DNA of 64,000 nucleotides, taken from assembly GCA_025531455.1 (NCBI GenBank), contig JAMYHL010000035.1, positions 186,001 through 250,000 on the forward strand. The letters are read 5' to 3'. The DNA is from Apiotrichum sp. Y4204 (lineage: Eukaryota; Basidiomycota; Tremellomycetes; Trichosporonales; Trichosporonaceae). The notes beneath the pieces are model-generated. The model had not been told where the DNA came from, did not search any database, and saw nothing but the letters and a program-made list of their open reading frames with translations. A program made the translations under genes and the position numbers. Position 1 is the stretch's first letter. Each line of letters opens with the position of its first letter. This document shows positions 23,628-36,876 of the stretch, piece after piece.

Positions 23628-25005
23628 CTACCACCCACGCCCAAAATCCATGAGGGCCCACAGCGCGATACGCGTATCCTTGCCCCCGCTCGCCATCCAC
23701 CGCGCGCGCTCCCCCGCGTCCTCTTCTTCGTCGCTGTCGCTCTCCTCCCCAATCTCGAGAACCTCCTCCGCGGGCGCGAGCAGCCGCGTACTCGGGGCAT
23801 GGGCGAACGCTATCGCATACACACTCTCGCGGTGGAAAGAGAGTGTACCCAGCGGTTTGAATGTTGCTGCGGAGAAGAGGCGGATCCTGCTGTCAGAACA
23901 AAACGAAGTCAGATAATTCATACCGTCCATCCCACCCTCCGGCCGCGACGACGCGCCCGTCCGCCGAGAGCGCGACAGCGCCGTGCCCGATCTGCTTGGT
24001 GCCATAGGCTGTACGTGCGCCCTCGTCCGCCTTTCCGCGCAGAACCTGAAGTTAGTGAAGCTAGACGATCCAATCCAACTTACAGCCTCGAGATCGATGC
24101 GGACGAGAAAGTGGTCGGCGGACACGGTGAACGCGCGCGTAAACCCCGAGTCGACCGCCATGGCCATGACTGGCGTCAGTTGAGACATACGATTCCGTCA
24201 ACTCACCCGCCTCGTTGTGGCACTTGCCCTCCCAGAGCAACTCCCATGCGGGCTCTGCTCCTGCTCCTCCCGCCTTCCTTCCATCCCACTCAGACCGCAC
24301 ACGCGCAAGAGAACACGCCCACACCTCGACGCGCCCGTCCTCGAACCCTGCTGCGAGTGCTGCGCGGTCGGCCACAGTCCCGAGGTGGACAGACATGACT
24401 ATCCCTGAACGCGTCGCTTGCGGGCCTTTGGGCCGCGGGCGGTAATTGATCGCAGCGTGTACTCGTGCGAGCGAGGGGACGTGGTAGATGTCAATCTGGG
24501 GTCAGAGCGTGCTCCAGCTCGTGGGTATCTATCAGCTGCGCACTCACGAGCTCCGAGTCAGCGAGGTTCGGCAGCGCCAGCAGGCCCTCTTCCTCCCCAA
24601 GCGAGACAAGACTGAACTTGCAGAAGTTGAGCGCATTCGAGTCCATGGAGCGCACGATTTCCGGCGCGGCACCCGCACCGACCATGCCACCAGTGCCCCC
24701 TGTTGCAGATTTTGCCAGCGGGCGATAAAAGTGGATCTTGTTATCTCGTCCCTGGCTGCCCATCAGTCCTATCCCATCAAAGTTCCTCACCTCACAACAC
24801 CGCGCGCCCATTCCCCAACACTTAGCACCCCGCCCTCGTGGGCCACCCAGGACGCGACGACTCGCCGCGTCCCCAAATCCGTAACCGACACGCGACCGTC
24901 CTGGTCGCCCGCGAAGAGGTGTGCATTGTCGGCGCTAAAGTGCAGCGCGGACAGCGGGGCCTGGTGCGCGCGCAGGATATGGAACGGCGTTGGCGGGGGT
25001 ACCAT
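23628..25005 (-). CDS. ASA1: ASTRA-associated protein 1-like WD40 protein
   Basis: At least five exons encode a beta-propeller protein. The first begins MVPPPTPFHILRAHQAPLSA and continues LFAGDQDGRVSVTDLGTRRVV, a typical first WD40 repeat of Asa1/GNB1L relatives. The second exon starts with QGRDNKIHFYRPL and the third includes AALAAGFEDGRVEVWA. Later exons hold MAVDSGFTRAFTVSADH, VALSADGRVVAAGGWDG and the closing blade WMASGGKDTRIALWALM. An acidic loop (EEVLEIGEESDSDEEEDAGE) interrupts the last blades. Asa1 in yeasts associates with Tra1, Tel2-Tti1-Tti2 and Rvb1/2 in the ASTRA complex, which supports PIKK assembly. Assignment rests on blade order and N-terminus, so a generic WD40 protein is the alternative. 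The gene follows DUF726 on the same strand, 278 bases upstream. Confidence 0.75.
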
Positions 25006-25473
25006 GAGCAAGGCGTTGCGGCCCAGGGGAAAGGACTGGTAGACTGTACAAGCTTGATGAGATGTTATCTCGATCCTCAACTTCCCGGCTCGGATCAACG
25101 ACGTCAGCGCTGTGGATCTGTGGAGGTTGTTCGGGTGGAGCTGTCCGCGGAATGGGGCGCGGCTCCCAACGGCAAAGGGCGGAGAGGCATTAGTTAGTCA
25201 CATGTGGCCCTAATAAATGCCCCTAACTGATTAGCCTGATCCAGACCAGGCCCCTAATCTCTATCAGAATAGCCCCCCTTTCACCCGATTTCGTGAGAAA
25301 GTTGCCAACGTGCAAAGGGCGTCATTGTTGGCGAGATAGAGGCTAGAGGCTTTTTTTTTCTGCTCTCCCCAAGAGGAAAAACAACAGCACAGAGAAGAGG
25401 TCGTAAGCAAAGAATGCAATCTAGACTTCTCATCTCTCTCCATCTATAGGAGTCACTTCAATCAACTGGCAGC
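25006..25473. other. divergent promoter region between ASA1-like and CDF genes
   Basis: This 468-base stretch separates two divergently transcribed genes and must hold both promoters. It includes a run of T followed by CTGCTCTCCCC near 25350 and an A-rich leader before the CDF start. Confidence 0.5.
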
Positions 25474-27663
25474 ATGTCTGGCTTCTCGCCGTACCCGTAC
25501 AACCCGACGATGGGGTACACGCCGCGCCGCTCGACGACCACGCCGCTGCAGATCGACGTGCCGGACGAAGTGCCGACGCCGGGCACGTCCATCTCGTCGC
25601 GGCGCGGGCTGCGACGCGGGCTGAGCTTTGACCAGGTCCGCACGATGGGGTGCGTATGGGGATGGAATACATGAGAAGGAGATTCTGATGGCAGGATTAT
25701 TTCGCGGCATGAGCGCAGTATTGAGGACTTTCGCGATATCGATGTGTGCGAAGCGGCGATCAAGAAGCGGCCGCGAAAGGTGGGTACTGGCGTATAAGCG
25801 CGGAGCTCCGAGCTGGATATCGGGATGCGGAAGTACGGTGCATGATATCTGACACGCGTCGCCGAGTTCGATCCGCGATCGCGTCGTTCGATTCGATCAC
25901 TGACAGCCAGGTACGGCCGTACTATGAGAAACTCGCGACGATTCAGGACCATTACGAAGAGGTGGACGCGCTCCTGGCTGGCGAGCTGCCGTCGTTTATT
26001 GCGAGCACGTTCGCCAAGCCCCCGCCGCAGCACTCGCGGAGCATGTCGAATCTGTCCGAGCACGGCGACGAGATACACAGCGCGTGGTACATCCGACCGC
26101 GGGTGCGCGAGCACGACCACGAGGCGATCGATGACGGGGAGGAAGATGGCGAGACCTCGCCTCTCATGCTTGCTGACCGCGAGGCGCAAAGGGACCGGAT
26201 TGCGAAGCTTGCGCTCAACGGTGGGTGATCCGCAGGGCGTTTCTGACGGCAGTGAACACTATCGTCAATCTGCTCCTTGTCGGTGCCAAGGGTATCGCGG
26301 TGTGGTATTCCTCCTCGATTTCGCTCACGGCGAGTCTTGTCGACTCGGCCCTTGATCTTCTCTCGACGTTTATTATTCTTGGCACGAGCTGGGCGATTGG
26401 TATCCCAACGGATCGCCACCTTGTGAGCTCGAACGTACCTTCATGTAGCTGACATAACAGTATCCTGCAGGAAAACGGCGATTCGAGCCTCTTGGAGTGG
26501 TATGTCGAAATCTCATGTCCAGCGCTCACAGCAGCTCATCTTCTCCGTCGCAATGATCGCATCGTTTGTCCAGGTGTTCATCGAGTCACTGCAGCGCGCA
26601 TGGTTCCGAGGCGAGACCGAGGTCGTCGAACTCAGCGGCGTCGGCATGGCAACCATGCTGGCCACCATTGGCGTAAAGGCTGTTCTGTAAGAGGAGGAAT
26701 CGGAGCTTAGCTGACGGCAGCTGGGTATGGTGCTCGCAGATTCCGTCATCCGGCGTGCAGGCGCTCGCGCAGGATGCAGAGAACGACGTCTTCTTCAACA
26801 TCATGTCCCTCGCGTTCCCCGTGAGCTAGCCTTTTTGCTTTCAAAGCTGACGACAGTGGATCGGCCACAAGATGGGCTGGGCGCTTCTTGACCCGATAGG
26901 CGGCATGGTGCTCTCGCTGTACATTATCATCGAGTGGGTCAAAACGCTCTTCCTCAACTTTGCCAAGCGTAAGTGCAGCTTTCTTTTGTCGTCTGACGCC
27001 AGTGTCCGGCCGCGCAGCGTCGTCCGACCAGTACACGCGTGTACTGTATCTGGTCTCGCGCTTCAATCCTGTCATCTCCATCGCCGCCGTGGAATGCTAC
27101 CACATTGGGTGGGTTAGATATGAGTCTCCCTGCTGACCACCAGCGATGATCTCGTCGTTGAGATCGACGTCATCCTCCCCAACACCTCTCTCCACTTTGC
27201 GCACGATGTCGGAGAGACAATTCAGTGAGTTGCCAGGGACGAAGGACCGGATTTCCAGGACGGTCCCCTATGGATCTAGAACGCGCTAACACCCAGGGTG
27301 ATGCTCGAGCAGTGGGTATTGAGCAGCCGTGTAGTTACTGACCTGAAGCCTCGACGGCGTGCTCCGTGCCTATGTCCAGTGAGTCGCAGCGGCAAGAATG
27401 ATACTGACCACAGCACCGACTATACGTCCAAGAACCCGTGCGTCTGCCGATCCAGGCCGAACTGACCCCAGAGCGCAGCACGTCCCGCGCACGCGGCAGG
27501 GCTCGAACCCGATGATTGTCCGTGCGGCGCATTCGCCAGAGAACCAGAGTCCATACGTTGGCTCCACGACGCCGACGGCTGCCAACCCGTTTGGCCGCAA
27601 CCTGCGCTCCGAATCGTATACGAGCGGATACGGCGCCATCTCCGAGTCGCCGCGCACGAAATA
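25474..27663 (+). CDS. cation diffusion facilitator transporter, probably manganese type
   Basis: About ten short exons encode a CDF transporter. The cytosolic N-terminus (MSGFSPYPYNPTMGYTPRRS) is followed by VRPYYEKLATIQDHYEEVDA, typical of fungal and plant Mn-CDF proteins. The membrane domain begins AFLTAVNTIVNLLLVGAKG. The metal site of TM2 is in LVDSALDLLSTF (D-x-x-x-D) and that of TM5 in AQDAENDVFFN (D-x-x-x-D); zinc CDFs have H-x-x-x-D instead, so manganese is the likely substrate (inference from known families). YPAGKRRFEPLGV is the characteristic cytosolic loop after TM2. The C-terminal cytosolic domain (YLVSRFNPVISIAAVECYHI, DDLVVEIDVILPN) and a Ser/Pro tail complete the protein. It would export Mn or load it into vacuole or Golgi. 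Several exon borders near 27240-27480 are approximate. Confidence 0.88.
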
Positions 27664-29955
27664 GAAGATTCGAGCGTTGTCGTCGTGTTTAATTTCTTTT
27701 CGTTCTTCCCCTCTCCTCCCCTTTTGGATCATCATCATGCACAGACTGTTATCACCCAATCACAACGACTACCGGCCATCTGGCTGAGCGACTGACTGCA
27801 GAATCCCGCTAGTTGGTGGCGAGCAGGGTGCCGGCCTCGTGTTTTGACTCCTGTCATGCTGTCGTTCCCGCGTCCTCTACCTGAGGCCTGAGGCCCTGGT
27901 CGGAACCCAAGAGTTTAGAGATCTGGGTGTTACACCACGCAGATGAGAATACTAACTCCAAGGCGACCAGAATCAGCGCCTCGCGTTTTGCGCCGATGAT
28001 CCGCTAATGCCACGCTAGCGCGCTAGCAGTGATCGCCCGATCACAAGTGCGCTAGTAGATCGTTCTTTCGTGCCCTCAAGATGAGCGAGCGAGCTAACAA
28101 CGCCTTGGCCGCGAGGCGCGAGGCCGCAGATCGAACGTGCGGCAGGTCGAGAGCTCGAGAGGTGCTGCCCAGCCGACGCCTGAGAGCGCCTGGGCCGCGA
28201 TCGGGATCGAGAACTTCGCGGGTCTAGCTCGTCCGCCACGCCCTAGCTGCTCTCTCGAGCACTCGAGCTGATCGTGAACCGTGCGTAGTACCCCGAACCT
28301 CGAACACCTCTTGACTCTGCCCGGAACAACCGGCGCAGGGAACACAATACGAAGCCTTCGTACGCTGCTTGGCGTTGTTGGAAACTGATACAACAACGAA
28401 TGGACCGAATGAACGCGCGGCAGCTCGCCGCTCGTCACTGCTGACCCAGGTACTCAGACGGCGGTGTCCAACAAGACGGTCTCCTGCGGTCCTGGTCCGA
28501 ACATCGAGGTCACCGGACCCGTGCGCGATCGACATCGCAGAAAGTCACGCGCGTAGCTGGAACCAGCGCGATGTCTCGTCGAACTTAATCTCTAGGTCTC
28601 TGCGGATAGGCTCAGCGTAACGATGGTACAGTAGGGGATGAGTTCTGTCCGGTACCCTGTAGCCCACAGTACCACAGTCGCGGCCTCCTCCGCCGTCGCC
28701 GCCACGCCGCCACATGAGATGCATACTTGAATTGTCATATGATCGTCGCCGCATTCATGACGCGTACTCCCATACTCCGGTGCGCGGTGGACGGTCGACT
28801 CTTCCGATGCGGACCGTAGTTCCGACATCCCACACCGACACCCTCGAGCAGCGTCGTATGAACTGGATCGGGTATGCGCTGCATGCGCTGAGCATGCTGA
28901 GCATCAAGCTCGAGGCCCAAGCGACTGAAATCCGCCGGAAATCAACTGCCATAAGCTGCTAGTACTCTCAGGTTGAGCTCAGGCCGCTGCACGGCCGCCA
29001 TGGTGCCATGGTCAGCAGCATGCTACATTCGAGAAATTTCCTTGTCCAGTCCCCAGCATACCCCGTAGCTCGTCCCCCGCCACTGCCACAGGGCCCCGAG
29101 GCCCCGTGCGCGCACCGACCATGGCCGACTACTGATCAGCGGATCAGCAGCTCTGCAGATGAGCAGATGAGCGCGAAGCACTGCGCCCTACAGGAAGGGC
29201 CACAGGGCACAAGCGCGCGGACGTGGGTGACGGCGCCGAGGGGACGGGGAGTGGGGCAACCTGAGCGTACCTGCGACATCGCGACATGCGTACTGTACAT
29301 GTGCACACGGGCGTGGGTGCGCGAGAGCGCGCGATATTAGACCTTAGACAATCAGACAAAGCATTGTTTTGCAGCGTTGCGCGCTTTGCCACTGGCTGCA
29401 CATGGCCGAGCTGGAGGTGACCTAGGTGACACAATGTCCAGGGAGGGCGCGCGCTGGCGCGCGCTCGGGACTCCAAAGGACGCGACTGGTTTGCTTTTTC
29501 GCGCTGCCTAGTGGGAGATGAGAGATGGATCTCAACAGCACCATGAGAGTTTGAGAGGGATTGGAGCCTCGAGGACGCCACCCGGGTCTCGAGTGATGAT
29601 CCGATGAGGAAAGGGGGGAGGAAAAGTCTGGAGAGCTGGACAGCTGGAGCAACAAAGTAGAATGTAAACATCAGAAGATCATAATAGTGTCAAGTAGCGA
29701 AGAGCGATCCTCTGATCCTCTGATCATCGATCCCCAGATCATCACGATCAGCCCATCATACTGCATCACAACAGCACACTACCACGACACGGCACACGAC
29801 GCCCACCACACCCACCACGATAGCGCACGCTCACCTACGATCACACGGCACTCTCGAGCTCGACCGCAGCAGCGGCACGAGCGACGGTCGCCTGCAGATC
29901 AGTTTGGGTAGAGAGTAAACAACCACAGCTCGACAGCACAACACTCCCTTTCATC
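27664..29955. other. intergenic region with a perfect palindrome
   Basis: No gene was recognised in this 2.3-kb region. A perfect 14-base palindrome (GCTAGCGCGCTAGC) lies at 28014-28027. The last 250 bases are CA/AC-rich and probably form the leader of the kinase gene. Confidence 0.45.
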
Positions 29956-32900
29956 ATGCCAGCGCTGCGCGACTCGCTGCGAGCGCCTTCGCAGCGTCCC
30001 CATCACCGGGGATGTAAACAACAACATCAGCAATCACAGCATTACCATCACCCGCACCCGAACCTCATCCCCCAACACGCATCTCCAGTCAACAACACTC
30101 ATTCCTCATCCTGTACCGGCTGCTCCACCGCTCCCTCGACCTGGTCCACTTGCCTCTCCTCATTCTACTCGTCCACAACTTGTTCTTCTTCGTCATCTTA
30201 CTCTCCCTCTCCTTCCTCTATTCGTATCCGTACTCCTCTAAAGCCACACGCCTCATACCAACAGCCAACATCCTGCTCAAGTTTCACCACCACTCTCTCC
30301 TCCCCTACTCGTTCCCCTCGTCATCCTGCGGAGGACGGCGCAGAGCACTGTCTCTCCCATCTGGGCGATATCTCCGGCTCAAGCACGTCCAACAGTCCCA
30401 TAGTTCCATTTCCTCGTCTTGGCCGTGGCAAGCACCCACTTGCGCTCAATCCGTCCACTCTCAACCCAATAGGCATTTCGCCGCACAGCATGGTCGCCGA
30501 GCGTGACATCAGGTCCGGCGGGCGTGAGGTGCGTGAGCGTGAGCGTGAGCACTTTTCTGCGCGTGAGCGTGAGCTGCGTGAGCCGTCGTCATACGCGCCG
30601 GCCAATTCCGCCTGTGAGCTCACCGACCCATCCGACGCGTCGCGCCCAGTGGCCACCCGTCTTGGGCTGGCCGGTGAACCCATCCGGCCACAGCGCGTCG
30701 CCAGCCACCACGCCACCACCGCCGACACGTCCGATATGCGCGACGGATATGACAAACACGACAACAACAAGCATACCCAACATGCCCATCAAGTTCAGAG
30801 TGGCCAGCATGCTCAGTATGCAGGCCATGACCCCACCGCGTTCGACATGTTTGGAACGTTTAAGCTCAAGAACAACACGCAGACGATCGCTACTCCTCAC
30901 TGCCTCCACCCTACGAGTCCAACCCACCATCACAAGCGTGACATGCTCACTTCAACTCGAAACGACCAAAACATTCAAAACAAGACTACCGCAAGCAAGA
31001 TCCGTCGCGACGACGCCACTGAGGTCAATGTTGGGTTGGCCACTACCACTGCAGACAACTCTGCCATGGGCGTGATTACTCGCGCCCGCGCCACTGCTCG
31101 TGTCAACAACATCGCCTCGCAGACCGCGTCGCATTCCGTTCAAACCGCGTCGGCTACACATGCAAACAACCACGCCTCCCCCTCACCCCCAGCCCGTCCC
31201 CCCCGCAACCGTTCACGCATCGTCAACACTACCATCACTCAAGACTCTCCTGCATCACGCCGACACCAGACCGTCGACCTCAACAACTCATCCCTCGCTG
31301 GCGCCGCGATGAATGGTGCAGACTCGTCGGCCTTCATGTACGACGACGAATCGCTGCTGATCAAGTCGAAAGAGCCCTTCCGCGTGGAGCAGTACCTCGA
31401 CGAGGCTCTCGCCGACCCAAACTACCATGAAGACGTCGGTCAAGGTCCGGACATTCTCGACATTAGCTATGACTCGCTCCGCAGCCACACCAAGAGCCCA
31501 AACTTCGATTCTCCCTCGCCCGACATACATGCAAGCTTTGCCAAGCTCATTGCCCGCGAGAAGTCAAACGTCGCGAAGAAAGCCGAAACCAAGGCGCGCT
31601 ACCAGGAGCTGATCAACAACTCGGACAAGAGCATTGCCGCCTCCGTTCCCGACTTGCAGCCCGCGCCGCTGCACAAGGCCGACGAGGACACGGATCCCCA
31701 ATACCAGAAGTTTGTCAACGCCATGTCTGGCATCTACAACCTTACCGACCAGCAGCTCGAAGCTCGCTTCATCTTCGAGACCGAGATCGGCTTCGGCAAC
31801 TGGGGCAGCGTGTGGATGTGCCGTCTTCGCGAGCAAAAGACCACCGGCCCTGCGAGCGGCAGCCGCCTGGGGCGTGCTGCAGCCATGAATGGCGGGACCG
31901 GTGCTGGCGGCTGCGTCGCTGTTAAGCTTGCACACAGGAACAAGGAGGCAGTGAGTAATTCCTAGATCTGGACTAGTGCGCGTTTCGGACATCCAGTCCG
32001 AGCTTCAGATGTGCTAGCGGGATTGTCACAGTTACAGATTGCTGACCACTTTTGCAACTACGAAACACGAACCAAACACTACATCATCACCCCTCGACAA
32101 TCCATCATACACACAATGTTCTTTGCAGGCCAACACCCAACGCGTTCACGCGCTCTGGCACGAGATGAAGATCATTCGCAGTCTGCGTCACGACACCCAC
32201 CCCAGCATCATCGAGTTCGAAGCGTTTATCATCACCCCTGGATATGCACTGTGAGTAACGAGCCATGCGCGCGCGCAGACCTCTCGATCTCTAATCCCTC
32301 AGGATTGTCATGCCGTACCTCTCTCATCTGATCGAGCTCAAGATGTCTGTCACGCGTGCTCGTCCCCACTTCCGCGCCCTGGCTAGCGCGATAGTCTACC
32401 TGCACGAGCGCGGTATCACGCACAATGACATCAAGCCGGCCAACATTGTGATGAGCCACAGCGACGTGCCGGTGTTAGTCGACTTTGGCTTTGCCAAGAA
32501 GCACGAGGTCGGGACACCCGGGCGGTTTCTCAGCACTGCCCGTATGGGTACTCCGGAGGTGAGTAACCCAGGTGTAACCTTTCTGACAACAGTACCTTGA
32601 TCCTCAGCGCGCTGCCGGCCAGCCCCACGATGAGCGTACCTCGGATGTCTGGGCCCTTGGTGTAAGTCAGCCATTCTAGAATGCACTGACTTTAGATCAC
32701 TTTTTACGAGATCCTTATCGGACGCACGCCCTTCGAGTACACCGAGGACGAGGTTTTCAGCGAAGACGAGCTTCCAAAGTACTGGGTTCGCACCCGAGCG
32801 GGAAACTGGCTTGGTGACTGGGAGATGCCTCCAAGTAGGTGCCACAGTGGTAACTGTACTGACACCAGGCATGGAGAACCTTTTACGCTACATGATCTGC

Positions 32901-35076
32901 CCGGACCCCATTCACCGCATCGGTGCCCTGCAGGTGTACCACCACGATGCGCTGCAACCCACCAAGGAGTCGGTCAGTCTTTCCAACACTTCCACGCCAT
33001 ACTTTGTTCGCGAGGCAATGGGAGAGCCAGACGATCCCAGCCTGGAGATGTACGAGCAGCAAGTCCGCGCTCGGAAGCTCAAGACCATCAAGAGCGATGT
33101 CGGCATGGTGCGCAAGAAGAAGAAGAATGGCGAGCGTGTTGTCACCCCTCTGGGTGAGAGCATCAAGCAACACACGAGCAGCCACGAACTTCGCTCCTCT
33201 CAATCTGACGTCCGTGTGCGCGAGCAAAGCAAGAAGAAGCCAAAAGCTATTCGTGCCAAAGATCGCAAGCAGCCGTCCAGTGAGGATGCAGACGTGGAGG
33301 AAGCTGATCAGCAAGGCAAGCTCAAGCGTCGCATCGTGGACGAGAGCGAGCCGGAATTCAGTCTTGTGCTGGACAAGCCCGAGATCAAGTTGGAGAACAA
33401 GCAAATGCGGGTCTCCGATTCGGAACTCTTGGATATGCCGCGCCGTCTCTCAACCGCACCTTGTTCTACTACCGCCCAGGCCAAGGCCACTCCCCGTTCA
33501 TCTGGCCTCACCCATCTCCATATGTCGACCTCGGATACTGCAGACGGCGACATATTCGGTCCCTCGCCCGCCCCTGCGAAGAATCATGAGGAAGCCATGC
33601 TCCGCACCCTGCGCAACCTTGAGGGAAATACGGCAATGACTGACACTCGGCAGGCGGAGCTGGAGGTCGCCGCTCGCCGGGAACTCATTCCCCACAACTC
33701 GTTCGAGGCGGCCGCTAGCCGCGAAGAGGCCGTCCGCCGTGCGTTGAAGTCGCTCGAGGGAGGACAGATGCTCAAGGTCGAGGACTGTGGGAACAACAAG
33801 AATGCCCTTCGCTTGACTCGCAACTCGCGTTCACAGAGCCTTGACTCTGGGGAACTTCTCTCCAAGAAGCCGTCGACCGAGATGCGCCGCAGTGAGACTA
33901 TGGTACTCGTCCGCGATCCATGCACCCCTCGCGCTTCCCACATTGGGTCGACCGCACCATTCTTGGACGTCAACATCTCCACTGGCAGCATCTTCCCCCC
34001 TTCGCTGAAGCGCAACGAGGGTGGCACCGTTCCCCGCGGCTCTTCCCTGCACGGCAGTCCCCTTCGTGGCCGTGGCGGTCGGTCTGAGACTCCGCTGCTC
34101 GAGTCACCCGCGCGCCGAGCCAAACAGTCCACAGCACCTGATGCCGTTGGTCTGAAAGATGACAATCTTGACCGTCTCGCCGAGTGGGCCAAGGCCATTG
34201 AGAGTAGGTTTTGCACCTTGTGCTGGCGCTGACATTAGACTACGTGGAGACCGCACGCAAGGCGCGGGCCGAGGGACGTCCGGAACCACCCATGCCCGCT
34301 GGCCTCGAGGAGCACTTCCCTTCACTCACCCTTCGTCCCATGTCGCCTGTCACGCAGGCCATGGCGAACATCCTACATGCAGACTTTAGTGGCCAGCAGG
34401 GGCAGGCTCCCCTGTCAATACCCACGAAACGCAACTCGCGCCGTGAACGTCCCACTGTGTCACAGTTGTTCCACCGCAGCAACGAAGTGGAGAAAGAGAA
34501 GGGTGAGTCTATCTACGTCAAGAAACAAACTCACAGTCAGACAAGAAGCCGGTTCTTCGCCGTATGGCCGCGCGCATTCCTACTCGCAAGTCGGAGTCGC
34601 AACTGCGGGCGGCTGTCATCGCCCCCAGGGCCTTGCCGGACGCCAACGAAGTGACCGACGAGCAGACTGAAGTGCTCCGCAGCTCGTGGCGCAGCAGCAA
34701 GCGCTTGAGTCACCGCAGCAGTCTTTTCAATCACCGGAACAGCCAGCACTCAACCAACCTTCTCTCCCCACCCGTCGAGTACTCGATGCTTGCCCCTCCC
34801 GCTCCTGAGGGCCCCGTTAACGGTGGCGGATTTGGCTACCGCATGAACAAGCCCTCATCCATGGTCTCTCTCCGCGACAAGGCGCGTGCTCTCCTCGGCG
34901 ACAAGGACCGCGATCGCCTCAACCACAAGACGAGCCAGTCGCTCCCGCGCAGCACCAAGTCGGAGGAGTTGATGCGCCACGCGGAAAAGAGCAATACCAT
35001 CGGGCACCGCCCCTCGACCCCTGGCTTTGGCCACAAGGAGCGCAAGGGCCTCTTCAAGCTCTTCAAGCGCAGTTAA
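29956..35076 (+). CDS. large serine/threonine protein kinase with non-RD catalytic loop
   Basis: About eight exons encode roughly 1,560 residues. The first exon (29956-31950) is a 600-residue low-complexity His/Ser/Thr/Asn-rich region, with an Arg-Glu repeat near residue 195, followed by the start of the kinase. The glycine loop is IGFGNWGSVW (about residues 611-620) and the VAVK lysine is at about residue 657, after a Gly/Ala-rich insert between beta strands 2 and 3. The catalytic loop is HNDIKPANI: the Asp base is present but the usual HRD arginine is Asn. DFG is intact (VDFGFAKK), as are TPE in the activation segment, SDVWALG and the C-lobe (FYEILIGRTPFEY). A long basic Ser-rich tail ends in GLFKLFKRS. 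Substrate and pathway are not known; I recognise no named orthologue. Introns are short except the first (178 bases). Confidence 0.85.
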
Positions 35077-36876
35077 CAAGACGACCTCATTCCACGCCTC
35101 TGCATGTGTATCTCACCCCATACCATTCACTCTACATTCCATCTGAAAGATTCCCGATCCGCGATGCCCGTGTTAATACCGCCAATGCCCATTGCCTGCC
35201 TAAACTCCATGCCATAATTCCTTGTATCCAACACGAAAAGGTGCGGCCAGGCCTCACGACGTTCACGACGCGCGACGCGACACACACGACACGCGACGAC
35301 GACACGATGTAAGCCTGCCCGGCGCGACACCACCATTCCATCCCTTAACATCGGCATCCGTAGCCTCCTGTGCATCATTACGCCACACGCCTGACAGTCC
35401 CCATTTCCAGTGGCTGAATACATAGCTGATACCTGATGCACTCGTGCCCGATGAAGGAGTGGCGAGTTTTGCATGTTCCGGCATCGCGAGCAGAGGCTTA
35501 TGAAAACGAGAGATTTAGTATCGTGGGGATCGCGATGTCGGAAGATTAGTGTCCACAGTGCAGTGTAAACATAGGAATGACGCCCTGCAAATACACTGCG
35601 AGCTCCTACTTGAAACTTTCCGAGCCACATGACGCAAACGACCAGCAGGCACCCCAATCGTGAGTGGTCCAGACCCGGTCGGTCGGGTAGAAAGTCTTGT
35701 GTTAGATCGGGTTCCGGGATCTGTGTTAAGAAGAGGGGGTGCAGGCTGGCGATTGGGGTGCTCGCGTGGAATGGCGGGCGCATACGCGCCTAGATGAATG
35801 CATGGTACAGATAACAGGCGACGAGAGCCCATTCACCTGCGTCCCATAATCCCGCGAGCTTTGAGCCAGTATGTAGCTATGAAGCATGCTGGCAACAGAG
35901 TCGTGGGCTGTAGTGAACGCCTCTGCCCAAGATTCTTACACTGCACGACAGCCCGACACCCCAAATACACCGAGCGCGTGTTTGCCGCGCTGCCGCCGGT
36001 AATTTACGCTTGCGTCACGGCGTATTCACAGTCGGCGGTACTGTACTCAAGTACAGGTGTGCTTTCGGCGTCACTTTCGGCGTCACCCCTTTCCATCGCC
36101 AAGACCCAAGACGATACCAAAAAACTGAAAACAGTCCGAAAACTGGCAGAGGAGCTGCATGCAGGGCATCAACTGACGGCTTGGCTTGAGGCTTGGCTTA
36201 TCACACACCTGTCCCGAGGCCCCCGGCGTGTAAGACAGGGGGGTGGGTGTATGCATGTATGTGTATAACTCACATTCGGATGCATGTCAGTGCCACGGAT
36301 GGAGGCTTTCAGGGGCCGCAAATAGAGTACGCGAGTACGAAGAGTGGTACAGTGAGAAAAGGGCCCACGCCAGGGATCCCCACATGTTCATTCTGTTCAA
36401 TCTATTCATCTGTCTAACATATTTCAACTTCAAGCATCCATCCAGCATTCAGCGAGTATACATTGTAGCTGTAGCGAGTTTACAGATCTGCTCAACTGGT
36501 AATAGGTGGACTGTAGTTTGACAAGAGACGGAGGTATTGTATACATTTCCTTGCCCACAGCCATCAAATCACTGTCCTGTCAGTGTTGCTCTCGGAGCAC
36601 ATGTTGAATAGATTCCTCCAAGCTGATCTCTCGTCAAATGTTCGGCCGCTGCAGACTTACTCCCCTTTGTGATCAGGTTGGGCGGTCAACCTTCACCGAT
36701 TCTAACTCTGGTTGATCTTAACAGGAGCGTTCACTCCGAATACTGGATATCCTCACATTGGCACTTCCGCTGTTTGTGCGGCGTAGGGGGACGAGCCTGT
36801 GTACATCGCATGGAGTCTGATACACTAACTAGTCCGCAGTCCTTCTTCCATTCATACAAAAGCTTCGGATTGAAGT
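35077..36876. other. intergenic region downstream of the kinase
   Basis: No convincing frame is seen on either strand. It includes tandem ACACGACGCG-like units at about 35260-35310. Confidence 0.45.
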
